In this document: positions 40,649 to 49,343 of the stretch, piece by piece
Layout: each line of letters begins with the position of its first letter
Position numbering within the stretch: the first letter of the stretch is position 1
From: Gilvimarinus sp. 2_MG-2023
GTDB taxonomy: Bacteria > Pseudomonadota > Gammaproteobacteria > Pseudomonadales > Cellvibrionaceae
DNA length: 64,000 nucleotides
Assembly: GCF_030547685.1 (NCBI RefSeq)
Contig: NZ_JAUOQM010000048.1
Span: forward strand, 410,998-474,997
Direction of reading: 5' to 3'
The notes under the pieces: model-generated
Database searches by the model: none
Seen by the model: the letters and a program-made list of their open reading frames with translations, nothing else
Told to the model about the DNA's origin: nothing
Translations under genes and position numbers: made by a program

Positions 40649-40978
40649 CTAACCCAAACGCTTTTGCCAGCGGCCGTTATCCTCGCGCGCGCAACTCTCC
40701 TCACTGTCAAAACGCACCTGGCGACTCAAATCGGCAAGCTCAACCCCCATCGAGTGTAAACCAGTTGCCACCAAACGCCTTACGCCTGTTCGATCAGCAC
40801 TTGCCAGCTGTGCATCGGTGTCATACACACACAGCACAACCAAAGACGCAGGAAAGTCTTGATAATTTACCCAGTGAGTCAACCATTCAAACCCCGCATA
40901 GCAATCCTTCGCCAACTCACAAACCTTCGTCAACTCGCGACAGAGTTGATTGTCGAGCTTTTTATCGGTTTTTTTCAT
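40649..40978 (-). CDS. conserved hypothetical protein
   Basis: 109 residues: MKKTDKKLDNQLCRELTKVCE, then GFEWLTHWVNYQDFPASLVVLCVYDT. Homologues with this pattern are common in gammaproteobacteria and are often mislabelled as Fis-family regulators; no helix-turn-helix is visible here. Cytoplasmic, function unknown. Confidence 0.8.
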   Translation of the reverse strand: MKKTDKKLDNQLCRELTKVCELAKDCYAGFEWLTHWVNYQDFPASLVVLCVYDTDAQLASADRTGVRRLVATGLHSMGVELADLSRQVRFDSEESCAREDNGRWQKRLG

Positions 40979-41181
40979 ACCATTAACTTTACAATTTTTA
41001 TTTACGCTAACAAAGAAGACGACTTCAGTGCGTTAGTAACTTCGGGCGTCTCGCCACCCTCAAGATGAAAAACACTCTTAGGCCTCCACGTCTATGCCAT
41101 TATAAAGAGTCATAGGTTTTACCGTCGAGTTTGTGTAGTCGTGGTAGAGCGCCCCATTACTGAGACGCCCCACTCACAGAT

Positions 41182-41335
41182 CCGGATGTGCCGCTGGAGA
41201 AGGGAAAAGCTCGGGTTCGAGCCAAGGCTGAACATCCTTGTCGTCGCATCAAATATCAGCTTGAGAGTAACATAGCCCAGTACTCGACCGATCACGCTAT
41301 ACAATGGTCGAGCCTCTTAGCTTATCGGCCGTGCG
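41182..41335 (+). pseudogene. IS5-family transposase C-terminal remnant
   Basis: The frame from about 41182 reads DVPLEKGKARVRAKAEHP and RRIKYQL, close to the conserved end of IS5-family transposases (KARVRAKVEHPFRVIK). After that the similarity breaks off; a shifted frame gives RSRYTMVEPLSLSAV, reminiscent of the following VRYRGL...NTAQL segment. The rest of the element is missing, and the flanks 40979-41181 and 41336-41457 show no gene. A decayed insertion at the edge of the binding-protein operon. Confidence 0.6.
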
Positions 41336-41457
41336 CTAATGATCAGAACAGCCATTATCATAAGAGCGGGTTAAAGCGCTTCGGTGGCATTCTCTCGCGG
41401 CGTTCAGACGGTACTACATTTAAAATTGGCAGACGTGTCGCGAGCACCACCGGTCGA

Positions 41458-42156
41458 TCACGTTGCGCTCTGCATCGCATTAATCAATATTTCGCTCGGA
41501 CCATAGGCCCCAAAAATACCGCCCTCATGGCTTAGGCTATTAAGCGTGTGTTGATGCAATGTCTCATTGGCCGCACCACAGCAATCACTTAGCAACAGAC
41601 AGTCATAGCCGCGGTCATTCGCATCGCGCATGGTGGATGAAACACAGACATCGGTGGTCACCCCTAATAAAATTAAGTTGCGAATACCCTTAAGGCGAAG
41701 AATATGCTCAAAGTCAGTTGCGTAAAAGGCACTATTACCCGGTTTATCGACTACAATCTCTCCCGCATGCGGAGCAAAACCTGGATAAAAATCACAGCCG
41801 TCTTCGCCACGTACCAGCAGACGCCCGAGAGGGCCTTCACTCCCTACCGGCGAGTTTTGACGCAAGGCTTTGCGACGTTTATTGTCTTGTAGATCGAGCA
41901 ATTCGGGACGGTGACTTTCACGCGTGTGGATAATTAAAAACGGTTCTTGGCGAGCAGCTTGCAGTACTCTCTGCGCCGGCTCAATAGCCTGACGCAAATG
42001 ATCGATATTCTCACCCAAACTGGCAAAGTATCCCTCGTCGGCTAAAAAGTCGCGCTGCATATCAATGACCACTACCGCCGTATTGCTGGAGTTCCAATGG
42101 CCCGTTAAAGGCCATGGGTAAGGGGTCGACTGTTCCAGAGCGTTAAACTCATTCAT
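41458..42156 (-). CDS. isochorismatase-fold cysteine hydrolase
   Basis: 232 residues from the ATG at 42156, which overlaps the stop of the upstream binding-protein gene (ATGA). Catalytic triad visible: Asp in VVVIDMQRDF, Lys in VVDKPGNSAFYAT, Cys in LLGVTTDVCVSSTMRDANDRG. The family includes ureidoacrylate (RutB), biuret and carbamoyl-amide hydrolases. Pairing with a urea-type binding protein points to a small C-N compound as substrate, but which one cannot be told. Confidence 0.87.
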   Translation of the reverse strand: MNEFNALEQSTPYPWPLTGHWNSSNTAVVVIDMQRDFLADEGYFASLGENIDHLRQAIEPAQRVLQAARQEPFLIIHTRESHRPELLDLQDNKRRKALRQNSPVGSEGPLGRLLVRGEDGCDFYPGFAPHAGEIVVDKPGNSAFYATDFEHILRLKGIRNLILLGVTTDVCVSSTMRDANDRGYDCLLLSDCCGAANETLHQHTLNSLSHEGGIFGAYGPSEILINAMQSAT

Positions 42157-43208
42157 TGTGCGATCTCGGTTAACCACTCGGCATTAAAACGCAACTTAAC
42201 GTTAGTATCATTGCCGAGAATCGCACCACTGCCGGTTTCAATACCGATAAAACTGGCATCGGGCGCACTTTCACCAAGCAAACCATGCTGAAACGCAAAC
42301 TCGGTAATGCTATTCATTGTTTGACCCAGTGCATCTGAGGTGACATATTTCAGTCCCTGCTCGGCATTAAAAAACTCAATGGTGCTAAGCTGTGACCTCA
42401 GGTCATCAGATGATGTGTTCAACTGCTCTGCCATGTAAGCAATAAACTCATCGTGCTCAGGGTGACTGGGAGAAAGCATAGCCGTAGTCTCGTACCACGC
42501 TCCAGCTATGGCTCTACCTAAATTGGGTTCGCGCTCAAGTGTTTCGGTATGAACAATTAACCCATCGACAATTTCTCCGCGAATATCGGAAGAATCGAAA
42601 ACCAACGCTGTATCGCTAAATTGTTGCAGTATCTGACTGAGTTGAGGTTTCCATGTAGCGACAACCTCTGTCGCACTATCGGTAAAAATAGAGCCGATAT
42701 CGGCATCTGATGTATTCACAATAGTAATATCTCGTTCACTCATGCCTACACGATCGAGGGCACGGGCCAGCATATAATGCGAACCCGACAGCTCAACCAA
42801 ATTTACCTTCGCTCCCTTAATATCCGCCAAGGTTGCATTTTTGCCCCGCATCACAATGCCATCGCTGCCCACCGAGGTGCTCATCGGCACTACCACCGTG
42901 GTATCCACTCCAGAGGCAGCGGGTATGGTCAGTGCGTCAAGTGTAATAGCGACCGAACCGTCAAAAGTACCTGCGGCAAATTGAGTTTGTGCTTCAATAT
43001 AATCATTGAGCTGAACAGCCTGTAAATCGAAGCCGTATTTATCACCCCACTTCTCCAAAATACCGTGGTCTTGTGCATACCCCAATGGCATGGTGCCAGC
43101 GTAAATAGTCCAGGCTATCTTGTATTCTTGCTCAGCATAGACAGTAGGTGCTGCAGCCACCACGCCCAGTGCGGCACCAGCTAGCGACTTTCGGAAAATT
43201 GTTAACAT
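42153..43208 (-). CDS. periplasmic binding protein of the urea-carboxylase-associated ABC type
   Basis: 351 residues, signal peptide (LAGAALGVVAAAPTVYAEQ). NMT1/taurine-type fold; YKIAWTIYAGTMPLGYAQDHGILEKWGDKYG and AVQLNDYIEAQTQFAAG are like the binding proteins found beside urea carboxylase or guanidine-degradation genes. No permease or ATPase gene is next to it, so it must share a transporter or be a relic. Co-transcribed with the cysteine hydrolase; LysR gene upstream in the same direction. Confidence 0.85.
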   Translation of the reverse strand: MLTIFRKSLAGAALGVVAAAPTVYAEQEYKIAWTIYAGTMPLGYAQDHGILEKWGDKYGFDLQAVQLNDYIEAQTQFAAGTFDGSVAITLDALTIPAASGVDTTVVVPMSTSVGSDGIVMRGKNATLADIKGAKVNLVELSGSHYMLARALDRVGMSERDITIVNTSDADIGSIFTDSATEVVATWKPQLSQILQQFSDTALVFDSSDIRGEIVDGLIVHTETLEREPNLGRAIAGAWYETTAMLSPSHPEHDEFIAYMAEQLNTSSDDLRSQLSTIEFFNAEQGLKYVTSDALGQTMNSITEFAFQHGLLGESAPDASFIGIETGSGAILGNDTNVKLRFNAEWLTEIAQ

Positions 43209-43289
43209 AGTGTATGACCCTTGAGGTAATAATCGTTAAAGCCACTGTAGCGCCGAACACTGAGCCATAAAATGACAAATTGGACCTGT

Positions 43290-44225
43290 TTACTTGTTCA
43301 TTTTTGCATGTGTCGCCGCGTTTAACACCGTCAGTGCTGTAGCAATAATGGGCCGGTCCTTGTCTTCTCCACGGCGATAAGCCAGCGCCATGGTCGAAAC
43401 TCGCTTAATTTGATTGGGCAATATCGGCGTGAGGCGCCCTTCGCTAACAAAAGGCGCAGCGTACTGAGCCGGCATAAATCCAACATAGCGTCCAGATAGG
43501 ACTAAAAATGCAATGGCTTCAAGGTTGGCGGTATAGCTGATATCCCCCAGTAAGTCATACCCGAGACTGCCAATATCCGACTCATTGAGAAAGTTACGCG
43601 CTGCAAAATTCTGGTGTTTTAGCGCCTCTTGCAACTGCTGAGATGAAGCACCCTCGGCTTGCAATGTGGCGGCAGGACTCCCAGGAGCGGCGTACAGATA
43701 ATCTAACTCCTCATAGAGTGCACGGTACTCAAGACTATCGTGATAGCGCTCAAATATCCCAAGCGCAATATCGACGCGCTTATCCAGCAGGTATTTTTCA
43801 AGCTCATAGGGATTCTTTACATATAAATCAATGTGAAAACGATCATCAAAATACTGGCTCAGCTCGGTAATCGCGCGATCCAGACAAAACCGTGACTCTC
43901 CTATGATATTGTCAATCACCCCAATCGCAAGTCGGCCCGAGCCACGCCCGCCCAAACTTTCAGTGCGATTCTCAAAGGAGCGAAACGCTGCAAAAAGCTT
44001 TAATGCCTCATCGGCTACCTGCTGGCCTTCTGGCGTTAGGCGAAACCCTTGTCGACCGCGCTCACACAATGTCAGCCCCAAGCGGGCCTCCAACGCACTC
44101 AGGCTGCGACTGATCGCCGAAGCGTCCTTGTTAAGTAATGATTGAGCATTGGACACGCCATTGGCCTCGATCACTGCCATAAATACTTCCAGCCCTTTAA
44201 TCGCGCTGCCATCTATCTTAATCAT
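43290..44225 (-). CDS. LysR-family transcriptional regulator
   Basis: 311 residues. N-terminal winged helix (FMAVIEANGVSNAQSLLNKDASAISRSLSALEARLG) and a LysR substrate-binding domain (about 90-300). GGGTGGG lies just before the ATG. It lies 81 bases upstream of the binding-protein gene, in the same direction, and probably controls that operon; most LysR genes are divergent from targets, so this is an inference. Confidence 0.88.
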   Translation of the reverse strand: MIKIDGSAIKGLEVFMAVIEANGVSNAQSLLNKDASAISRSLSALEARLGLTLCERGRQGFRLTPEGQQVADEALKLFAAFRSFENRTESLGGRGSGRLAIGVIDNIIGESRFCLDRAITELSQYFDDRFHIDLYVKNPYELEKYLLDKRVDIALGIFERYHDSLEYRALYEELDYLYAAPGSPAATLQAEGASSQQLQEALKHQNFAARNFLNESDIGSLGYDLLGDISYTANLEAIAFLVLSGRYVGFMPAQYAAPFVSEGRLTPILPNQIKRVSTMALAYRRGEDKDRPIIATALTVLNAATHAKMNK

Positions 44226-44828
44226 CCCACCCTACTCTGCTGCAACTAACTTTAGCTATTAAGGTTAATAGTACAGGCTAAACGCGGGCAGCGTTAGCCC
44301 AGAGTTCCCTCTAGGGCTTATGCTCAGCACGATTAAGGTGACACACTGAAGTGGCCAAAAGTTTGTCAATAAAGATCGATGCATTCGTGACCGTGTCGAA
44401 GCCATGGCTTGGGTAAGTCAACGGATGATAATCAAGCAAGAAACTCCCTTAAACAAACCTTCACAAGTGACACCAGAGATCTCAGGCAGGCCCAAAACGT
44501 TCAAAGAAAGGCCGTATACTTGCCCATTGTGGCCTCAACTTTTGCTCGTACTAAACCGCTTGCAAGTGTCATTAAATAATTCATAAAGCTTGAAAAAATT
44601 AAACGCCTTTGTGTAACTTTTACCAGAAGCTTCAACCTTTTTTCTAAGACAGACAGCACAGCGTTTTACTCTGTACGCATTTCATACAGAAAATCACCAT
44701 TTATCGCAATTTATACGCATAACTGTGAAACCAGTCTAACTCTAAGCGGTAAAAATTATATTGGCACATAGGTTGCGATAAGCACCGCACCCTTAAACGA
44801 TTTTGTAATATTCTTAGGAGTAGTATCG
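44226..44828. other. 603-base gene-poor region
   Basis: No convincing gene. An imperfect palindrome GGCTAAACGC/GCGTTAGCC lies at 44276-44299. A 60-codon open frame (44404-44586) has no ribosome site or recognisable product. AT-rich DNA before 44829 should hold the promoter of the outer-membrane protein, which has AGGAG eight bases before its ATG. The left edge of the accessory island probably lies here. Confidence 0.5.
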
Positions 44829-45416
44829 ATGATTAAACCTGTCGTTTCCGCCTGTATTTTATTTGCCTCCTCAACCGCTGTTCTCGCGCAATCTAATGCT
44901 GACAATGGCTGGCGCTTCGAGCCTGAGTTTTCCGTAGGTGGTGGTTATGGTGTCACCACATTAAAAGATGAGGACTTTGACGAAGACGAAACAGCAAAAA
45001 AGGCATTTGCGCTGGTGAAATTTAATGAATATATAGGCCTTGAAGGTGGTTATATTGATTTCGATGAATCCAGCAACGAAGCCCTTAATTTCGACCCATC
45101 TGGCGCCACCCTAGCGCTATTGCTAGAAGCTCCGATCACCCAAAGATTTTCTGTCTACGCCAAAGGCGGCCAACTGTGGTGGGACGGTGAAGTTAGCTTT
45201 AATACAGACCTGGTAGATGCCAACACCGACTTTGATGGCGATGAAACATTCTGGGGGCTGGGCGCCAAGTTTCAATTAGCAGAGCATTTAGACCTTAGGG
45301 TGGAGTATGAGCGCTTTAACTTTGAGATAGAGCAAGATGAAGTTAACGTACTGCAGTCAAGCGCACTGGATATGGACGTAGATTATGCCAGTGTAAACTT
45401 GCAATACACATTCTAA
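44829..45416 (+). CDS. outer-membrane beta-barrel protein (OmpA-like porin fold)
   Basis: 195 residues: signal peptide (VVSACILFASSTAVLAQ), alternating beta strands such as YIGLEGGYIDF and LDLRVEYERFNFEIEQ, and a terminal Phe (YASVNLQYTF) recognised by BamA. Resembles eight-stranded barrels of the OmpA/OmpW-like class. Strongly acidic loops. No neighbour in the same direction; function unknown. Confidence 0.85.
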   Translation: MIKPVVSACILFASSTAVLAQSNADNGWRFEPEFSVGGGYGVTTLKDEDFDEDETAKKAFALVKFNEYIGLEGGYIDFDESSNEALNFDPSGATLALLLEAPITQRFSVYAKGGQLWWDGEVSFNTDLVDANTDFDGDETFWGLGAKFQLAEHLDLRVEYERFNFEIEQDEVNVLQSSALDMDVDYASVNLQYTF

Positions 45417-45679
45417 GTCAACATATTTTTGGGGATGGACATTTTTGGTAACTTGTCAGTAAACGCAGAAGTTTACTCGCCCCAACTCCACACCACATAA
45501 ATCCACACTATTGATTGATGGAAAATAACGCTCAAGGAAGAGCCATGACCAGCACCGAAACGGTTCACCCTTAAGAGCAACGCATACTACCACTGCGATT
45601 CAGTGAATCATTCCTATACAACTCTGAAACCGACCACCAACCTCTAAAAAACCGGGATCAGTCTTACAATTTCACGCGT

Positions 45680-45982
45680 TTAATTATTACGCTTAAGCTC
45701 CCTTATTGTCTCCCTAATCGAGTTAATCCTTTCTTTATTTTTTTGTTTTTCCTCTGCAGTTATACAAGTGCACTTTGCTTCCACCTCTCTCACCGGCTGC
45801 TGCTGCCACCAGTGTTTAGTCGTCTCTGGAACCCAGACAAAGTCCACCCCGCCTTTGGCTAAACATTGATCCTCGCACCTTTTTCGCCCTAACGTAATAT
45901 TGTCGTAAGCTGACCAAATCATATTGCCAAAGAACACTACTGCAAAAGTCGCCCCTATATACTGCCTAAGCTTTTTCGACAA
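45680..45982 (-). CDS. small membrane-anchored hypothetical protein
   Basis: 100 residues. One N-terminal helix (YIGATFAVVFFGNMIWSAY), then a short domain with four cysteines (CEDQCLAKGG, KCTC) and a charged helical end. Start is TTG, well supported by AGGAGG seven bases upstream. The cysteines suggest a disulfide-bonded periplasmic domain. First of a row of minus-strand genes separated by long gaps; no function assigned. Confidence 0.65.
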   Translation of the reverse strand: MSKKLRQYIGATFAVVFFGNMIWSAYDNITLGRKRCEDQCLAKGGVDFVWVPETTKHWWQQQPVREVEAKCTCITAEEKQKNKERINSIRETIRELKRNN

Positions 45983-46224
45983 TTTTAACCTCCTTTTATA
46001 ACACCCAGAAATATATTTCCTTTACGCCCCGACGCACTTAGAAAAACGCTAGGGCATCCATCCACTTGACACTATGGACAGAACCAAGCTGCCACCCAAT
46101 ATTGCGGTCACCGACACCTTTATGCCGAAACAATGGATTGGATACTTCTGACTGTAAACTTGAGCATCTTGGCCACAACTAAGTCATAAATCAATTTGCA
46201 GCCATTATTGAAATAGACCAAAAT

Positions 46225-46512
46225 TTAATCGTCCAAGTGACGTCTATATCGATTGCGCGATAAAATTCTTACCCCGGCCACAGTGGTGCCATGCTTGCCA
46301 AATATTTTTCTAGCCACTTGTTTTTCTTCGTCAGTAGGTTCTTCCCATAGGGGACGAGGCCTAATAAGCATGATCACCCGAACCAATATAACCATGCAGC
46401 ACACCCCAAACAACAAAGGGGCGAACAAAGCCGAAAAAGTGGAATCCGACAAAAAATCGATTTGGTAAAAGGTAAACCACCCCAACAAAGCAAACAGCAA
46501 TAGAATTTTCAT
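46225..46512 (-). CDS. small membrane hypothetical protein
   Basis: 95 residues with two predicted helices (LLLFALLGWFTFYQIDFL and FAPLLFGVCCMVILVRVIM) and a basic C-terminal tail. GGAG precedes the ATG by five to six bases. No family recognised. AT-richer than the core genes around it. Confidence 0.6.
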   Translation of the reverse strand: MKILLLFALLGWFTFYQIDFLSDSTFSALFAPLLFGVCCMVILVRVIMLIRPRPLWEEPTDEEKQVARKIFGKHGTTVAGVRILSRNRYRRHLDD

Positions 46513-46669
46513 TCAGACTCCTTGTCATCAATTCAGCGTTCACACATGGTAACAGGTTAGACCAAATCATTTAAGATTTGGCCCCAACAGATTGACAACC
46601 AACAAAGTCACCAAAACTTACCATTCAAGGAATCAAACGCTCAAACCAGCCGATACTTACAGCCGTCAG

Positions 46670-47344
46670 CTACACTTGATCGTTAGCACCATGGACATGA
46701 TTGGATTGAAAACTGTATATTCGCTTCACAATTGCCAGTAAGGCTAGCGCTAATGCTATATCTATAACATCTGACACTTGATAGATAATATTAAGGTTTA
46801 ACAGCTCGGGAATCTCTTCTGCTTTCATGGAAAACCGGAAGAGTGCCTGACCCAGAAAGTTCGACACAAGCCATAAAGCCCACCATATCGGAAGAATACT
46901 GCTGACCTCTTGCGACTCCCAATCAGATGGCTCCTTGCTCGCCTTCCATATTTCTTTCATTGCTTGGTATGGCTTCCACAATGTCAGAATTGGTATGAAA
47001 TAGTAGCCTATTGACCAACCAGATGAGAACCTCATATTCTCCGCCCCCAGCTGTCTTGCGTTGTGGTTTGCTCTATGAATCCAACGTAATATCAGAAACA
47101 TCGAGATAAAAAATACAACAAAATAGACTATACCGATTAACCTTTGGCGCTGATCATTTTCCACACCATCAGCCATCGCTTGCTCTTGAGAGGTATAAAT
47201 CCCATCTTGATAGTCAGAAAGTAATTGATACTCGAAATTACCTGAAACGAGTGAAAGTACAGCGACTATGATTTGTGCATAAAGAATATATCGAACCCAA
47301 GAGGTTAGGCGTGATGAATCCCTAAAGCCTTCATTATTGGACAA
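46670..47344 (-). CDS. DUF4328-type membrane protein
   Basis: 224 residues with about five predicted helices. The central HRANHNARQLGAENMRFS and GWSIGYYFIPILTLWKPYQAMKEIWKAS are the usual core of DUF4328 proteins, whose function is unknown. Start is TTG with GGAG eight bases upstream. A 7-base hairpin (CCAAATC/GATTTGG, 46562-46581) lies downstream. Confidence 0.75.
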   Translation of the reverse strand: MSNNEGFRDSSRLTSWVRYILYAQIIVAVLSLVSGNFEYQLLSDYQDGIYTSQEQAMADGVENDQRQRLIGIVYFVVFFISMFLILRWIHRANHNARQLGAENMRFSSGWSIGYYFIPILTLWKPYQAMKEIWKASKEPSDWESQEVSSILPIWWALWLVSNFLGQALFRFSMKAEEIPELLNLNIIYQVSDVIDIALALALLAIVKRIYSFQSNHVHGANDQV

Positions 47345-47529
47345 ACTTCATCTCCTTTTTAATTATTAACGCTCCATCGGCAGCTTCGCTGAAATACAGC
47401 TCCGAAAGACTATATTACCGCTACTTATTATAGATTACCAATCAGCAACATTTCTGCCTGACTGAAACAACCTCCATGTAACGGTCAAAAAAATTACACA
47501 TACACCAACATAAAATGATTGAAAAACGG

Positions 47530-47904
47530 TTAAAAAGAATGCTTTATTTTGGGAGCATTAATAAAATGCATAATTGATAAGACAGTACCTACAGGAATGT
47601 TCACCAAAGATATTGCAGCATACACATGCAGCACATATAGCCCCCACTGCTTTCTTTTAAAATATGCCACAATAGCTACCGACTCGACCGCAATGAAAAC
47701 CTGAACAAACAACAACACTATTACTAGTGGGTACGTGTACTTCACATTAGAATGGCTAAAAGAGAGCACACAAAAACTGATAAAAAATAGAGTTAAGACT
47801 ACATTCAAGCCCAGCTTCAAGCCCCAAATAATATTAAGAACCTGAACCGCCGATGCTTCCTCCATTGCACGCCGAGCTTCATTTAACTGATCACCTCTAC
47901 CCAT
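47530..47904 (-). CDS. small polytopic membrane protein, possible immunity partner
   Basis: 124 residues with three predicted helices (LGLNVVLTLFFISFCVLSF, YPLVIVLLFVQVFIAVESVAI, YAAISLVNIPVGTVLSIM). Family not recognised. It is the first gene downstream of the halocin-like gene on the same strand, 315 bases away; small polytopic proteins in this place are often immunity factors, but nothing in the sequence proves it. Confidence 0.6.
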   Translation of the reverse strand: MGRGDQLNEARRAMEEASAVQVLNIIWGLKLGLNVVLTLFFISFCVLSFSHSNVKYTYPLVIVLLFVQVFIAVESVAIVAYFKRKQWGLYVLHVYAAISLVNIPVGTVLSIMHFINAPKIKHSF

Positions 47905-47987
47905 CCTTCAATTCCTTTTCGATTATTATTTTTTCAACACTGCCTCAAGGATTTTTCACTCCCAACAACCAAGCCATTAACAGCAAT

Positions 47988-48062
47988 GTTAACCTCAACC
48001 GCTATATATTAACCATATAAAAACTTCATAATTCGCCATAATTTTTATCTGAATCCACATTT
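47988..48062 (-). repeat. dispersed repeat copy A (about 75 bases)
   Basis: Shares the plan GTTAACC - CATATAAA - ACTTCATAAT - CGCCATAA - TCTGA - CCACATTT with copies at 49249-49323 and 49344-49419. Lies in the gap between the small membrane gene and the halocin-like gene. Confidence 0.75.
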
Positions 48063-48108
48063 ACATTTATTCGATAATGTATACAGCTATACATGGATTT
48101 ACGAGTAA

Positions 48109-48140
48109 GTAACGCCACGCCATACACGGCGTGGCGTTAC
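48109..48140. repeat. perfect 13-base inverted repeat, REP-like
   Basis: GTAACGCCACGCC (48109-48121) and GGCGTGGCGTTAC (48128-48140) around loop ATACAC, much more GC-rich than its surroundings. Next to it (48141-48166) is AAAATGAACGACTCTGACCC, whose complement carries the GGGTCAGAGTCG string often seen beside RAYT-linked palindromes. No T-tract, so not a normal terminator. Confidence 0.8.
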
Positions 48141-48219
48141 AAAATGAACGACTCTGACCCTATTAGACCAATCAAGCGGCGCTTGTAACGATTAGCACCG
48201 AACGACAAGTACTAAGGGG

Positions 48220-48999
48220 TTAGGAGTCGCACGCTCCTACCCATATGCAGAGTTGACTCAACACGTAATCAACCACCATAACGCCAGCAGTGTCTAGGCC
48301 AACAATAAATGCGAGCGCCGCAGGAGCTGTAACCCCCGCAAGCCCGGCAGTGGCAACGACCAGTGCACAATCGGCCGATAAAAACGCCGCATCTGTCCCC
48401 GCAATAACTGCCGTAATGGCTACAGCCAAACCATAAGTTGCGATTTTGCAGCCTGCACACTCCCACGACGATATTGATCGCTTATGACTCGGCTGGAATA
48501 CACTCTCTAAAGCCGCCCCGGTATCTGCAGCCATGGTATTCATTCCACCGGTTAACGGTGTTGCCCCAGCCATGACCTGAAGTGCCGGAGACGTGTCCGA
48601 CACAGTGTAATCAATTCGCCAATCTCCCGGCTCCGGATTGATGATAACGGCTGACTGAATCTGAGATGTGCCGCTAGATTTGGCAGGCCAAACAAGTTGG
48701 TTTGGGTTATTAAGGTCTGTCGATACCTCAACGACTGTACCGTCGGGGCGGTATAGCCGAATCCAAGCCCCATCCACACTACCCTCCTGCCAATTGCCGA
48801 TCCCCAGTGTAAGTGAAGGCGTACCACTCGTTACAGTTACATACTTAGTCCCGGAGGATGAGATTGACTCCCCCTCCACTGAGGCTAATATTAGTTCTGA
48901 TTTAGTTGCGGTTGACTCCCTTACATCAGATACATTTGTCGCAATAAATGCACTGAACGTACCTTCTATGTCGACTCCATGAACAGCTGTTGTAGTCAT
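48220..48999 (-). CDS. protein with halocin C8-like cysteine-bearing hydrophobic tail
   Basis: 259 residues, no signal peptide. Residues about 1-150 look like a beta-sandwich (SLTLGIGNWQEGSVDGAWIRL, EPGDWRIDYTVSDTSPALQV), like domains that follow VWA modules. The last 79 residues start at CAGCKIATYG and are hydrophobic and Ala/Gly-rich with Cys181, 184, 211, 251 and 257. Halocin C8 is also made as the C-terminal 76 residues of a larger precursor and starts with a CSACKYA segment. AGGAG seven bases before the ATG makes translation secure. Bacteriocin function is an inference. Confidence 0.7.
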   Translation of the reverse strand: MTTTAVHGVDIEGTFSAFIATNVSDVRESTATKSELILASVEGESISSSGTKYVTVTSGTPSLTLGIGNWQEGSVDGAWIRLYRPDGTVVEVSTDLNNPNQLVWPAKSSGTSQIQSAVIINPEPGDWRIDYTVSDTSPALQVMAGATPLTGGMNTMAADTGAALESVFQPSHKRSISSWECAGCKIATYGLAVAITAVIAGTDAAFLSADCALVVATAGLAGVTAPAALAFIVGLDTAGVMVVDYVLSQLCIWVGACDS

Positions 49000-49208
49000 T
49001 GCTATACTCCTTTATTGGCTTACTAAACGACCACCTAGAATTAGATGGTTTTTAAATGGCTTTTGGCCGGACAACTATTTATAAAGCTAAACCTGAGTGC
49101 AAGAAAAATAGACACGTAGAAATTACACCTTTCACTTTCTCTAACTGACAGCCTCTCATTTAAAATTGTGGATGCTCATCCCATCTATAGATAGAGGAAA
49201 AATCTTGA

Positions 49209-49242
49209 AAATGGAATCAAATGAAACTTATGACATAATTAT
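49209..49242 (+). repeat. dispersed repeat copy B (partial, opposite orientation)
   Basis: AAATGGAATCAAATGAAACT then TATGACATAATTAT; nearly the same as copy F at 53453 and inverted relative to copies A, C and D. With copy C it makes an inverted pair about seven bases apart. Confidence 0.7.
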
Positions 49243-49248
49243 CATCAA

Positions 49249-49323
49249 TTTAACCCCAGCTGCCTCATATCAACCATATAAAGACTTCATAATGCGTCAT
49301 AAGTCTCTTCTGACCCTACATTT
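49249..49323 (-). repeat. dispersed repeat copy C (75 bases)
   Basis: TTTAACCCC...CATATAAAGACTTCATAATG then CGTCATAAGTCTCTTCTGAC and CCTACATTT. Best conserved with copy D. Confidence 0.8.
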
Positions 49324-49343
49324 CCTGACTCAATCAACAACAA

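Noticed and set aside
41205-41225. Part of a tRNA (GGTTCGAGCC string)
   Set aside because: The resemblance to a T loop is chance; no acceptor or anticodon stem exists around it and the frame encodes the IS5 remnant.
43209-43289. Guanidine (ykkC) riboswitch before the urea-type binding protein
   Set aside because: The gap is only 81 bases and lacks the conserved ykkC segments; regulation by the LysR protein is more likely.
44404-44586. 60-codon open frame between the LysR gene and the outer-membrane protein
   Set aside because: No ribosome site, no recognisable features, and composition like the surrounding non-coding DNA.
48109-48140. Terminator of the halocin-like gene
   Set aside because: The hairpin is strong but there is no T-tract on either side, and it lies 80 bases past the stop beside a RAYT-like string.
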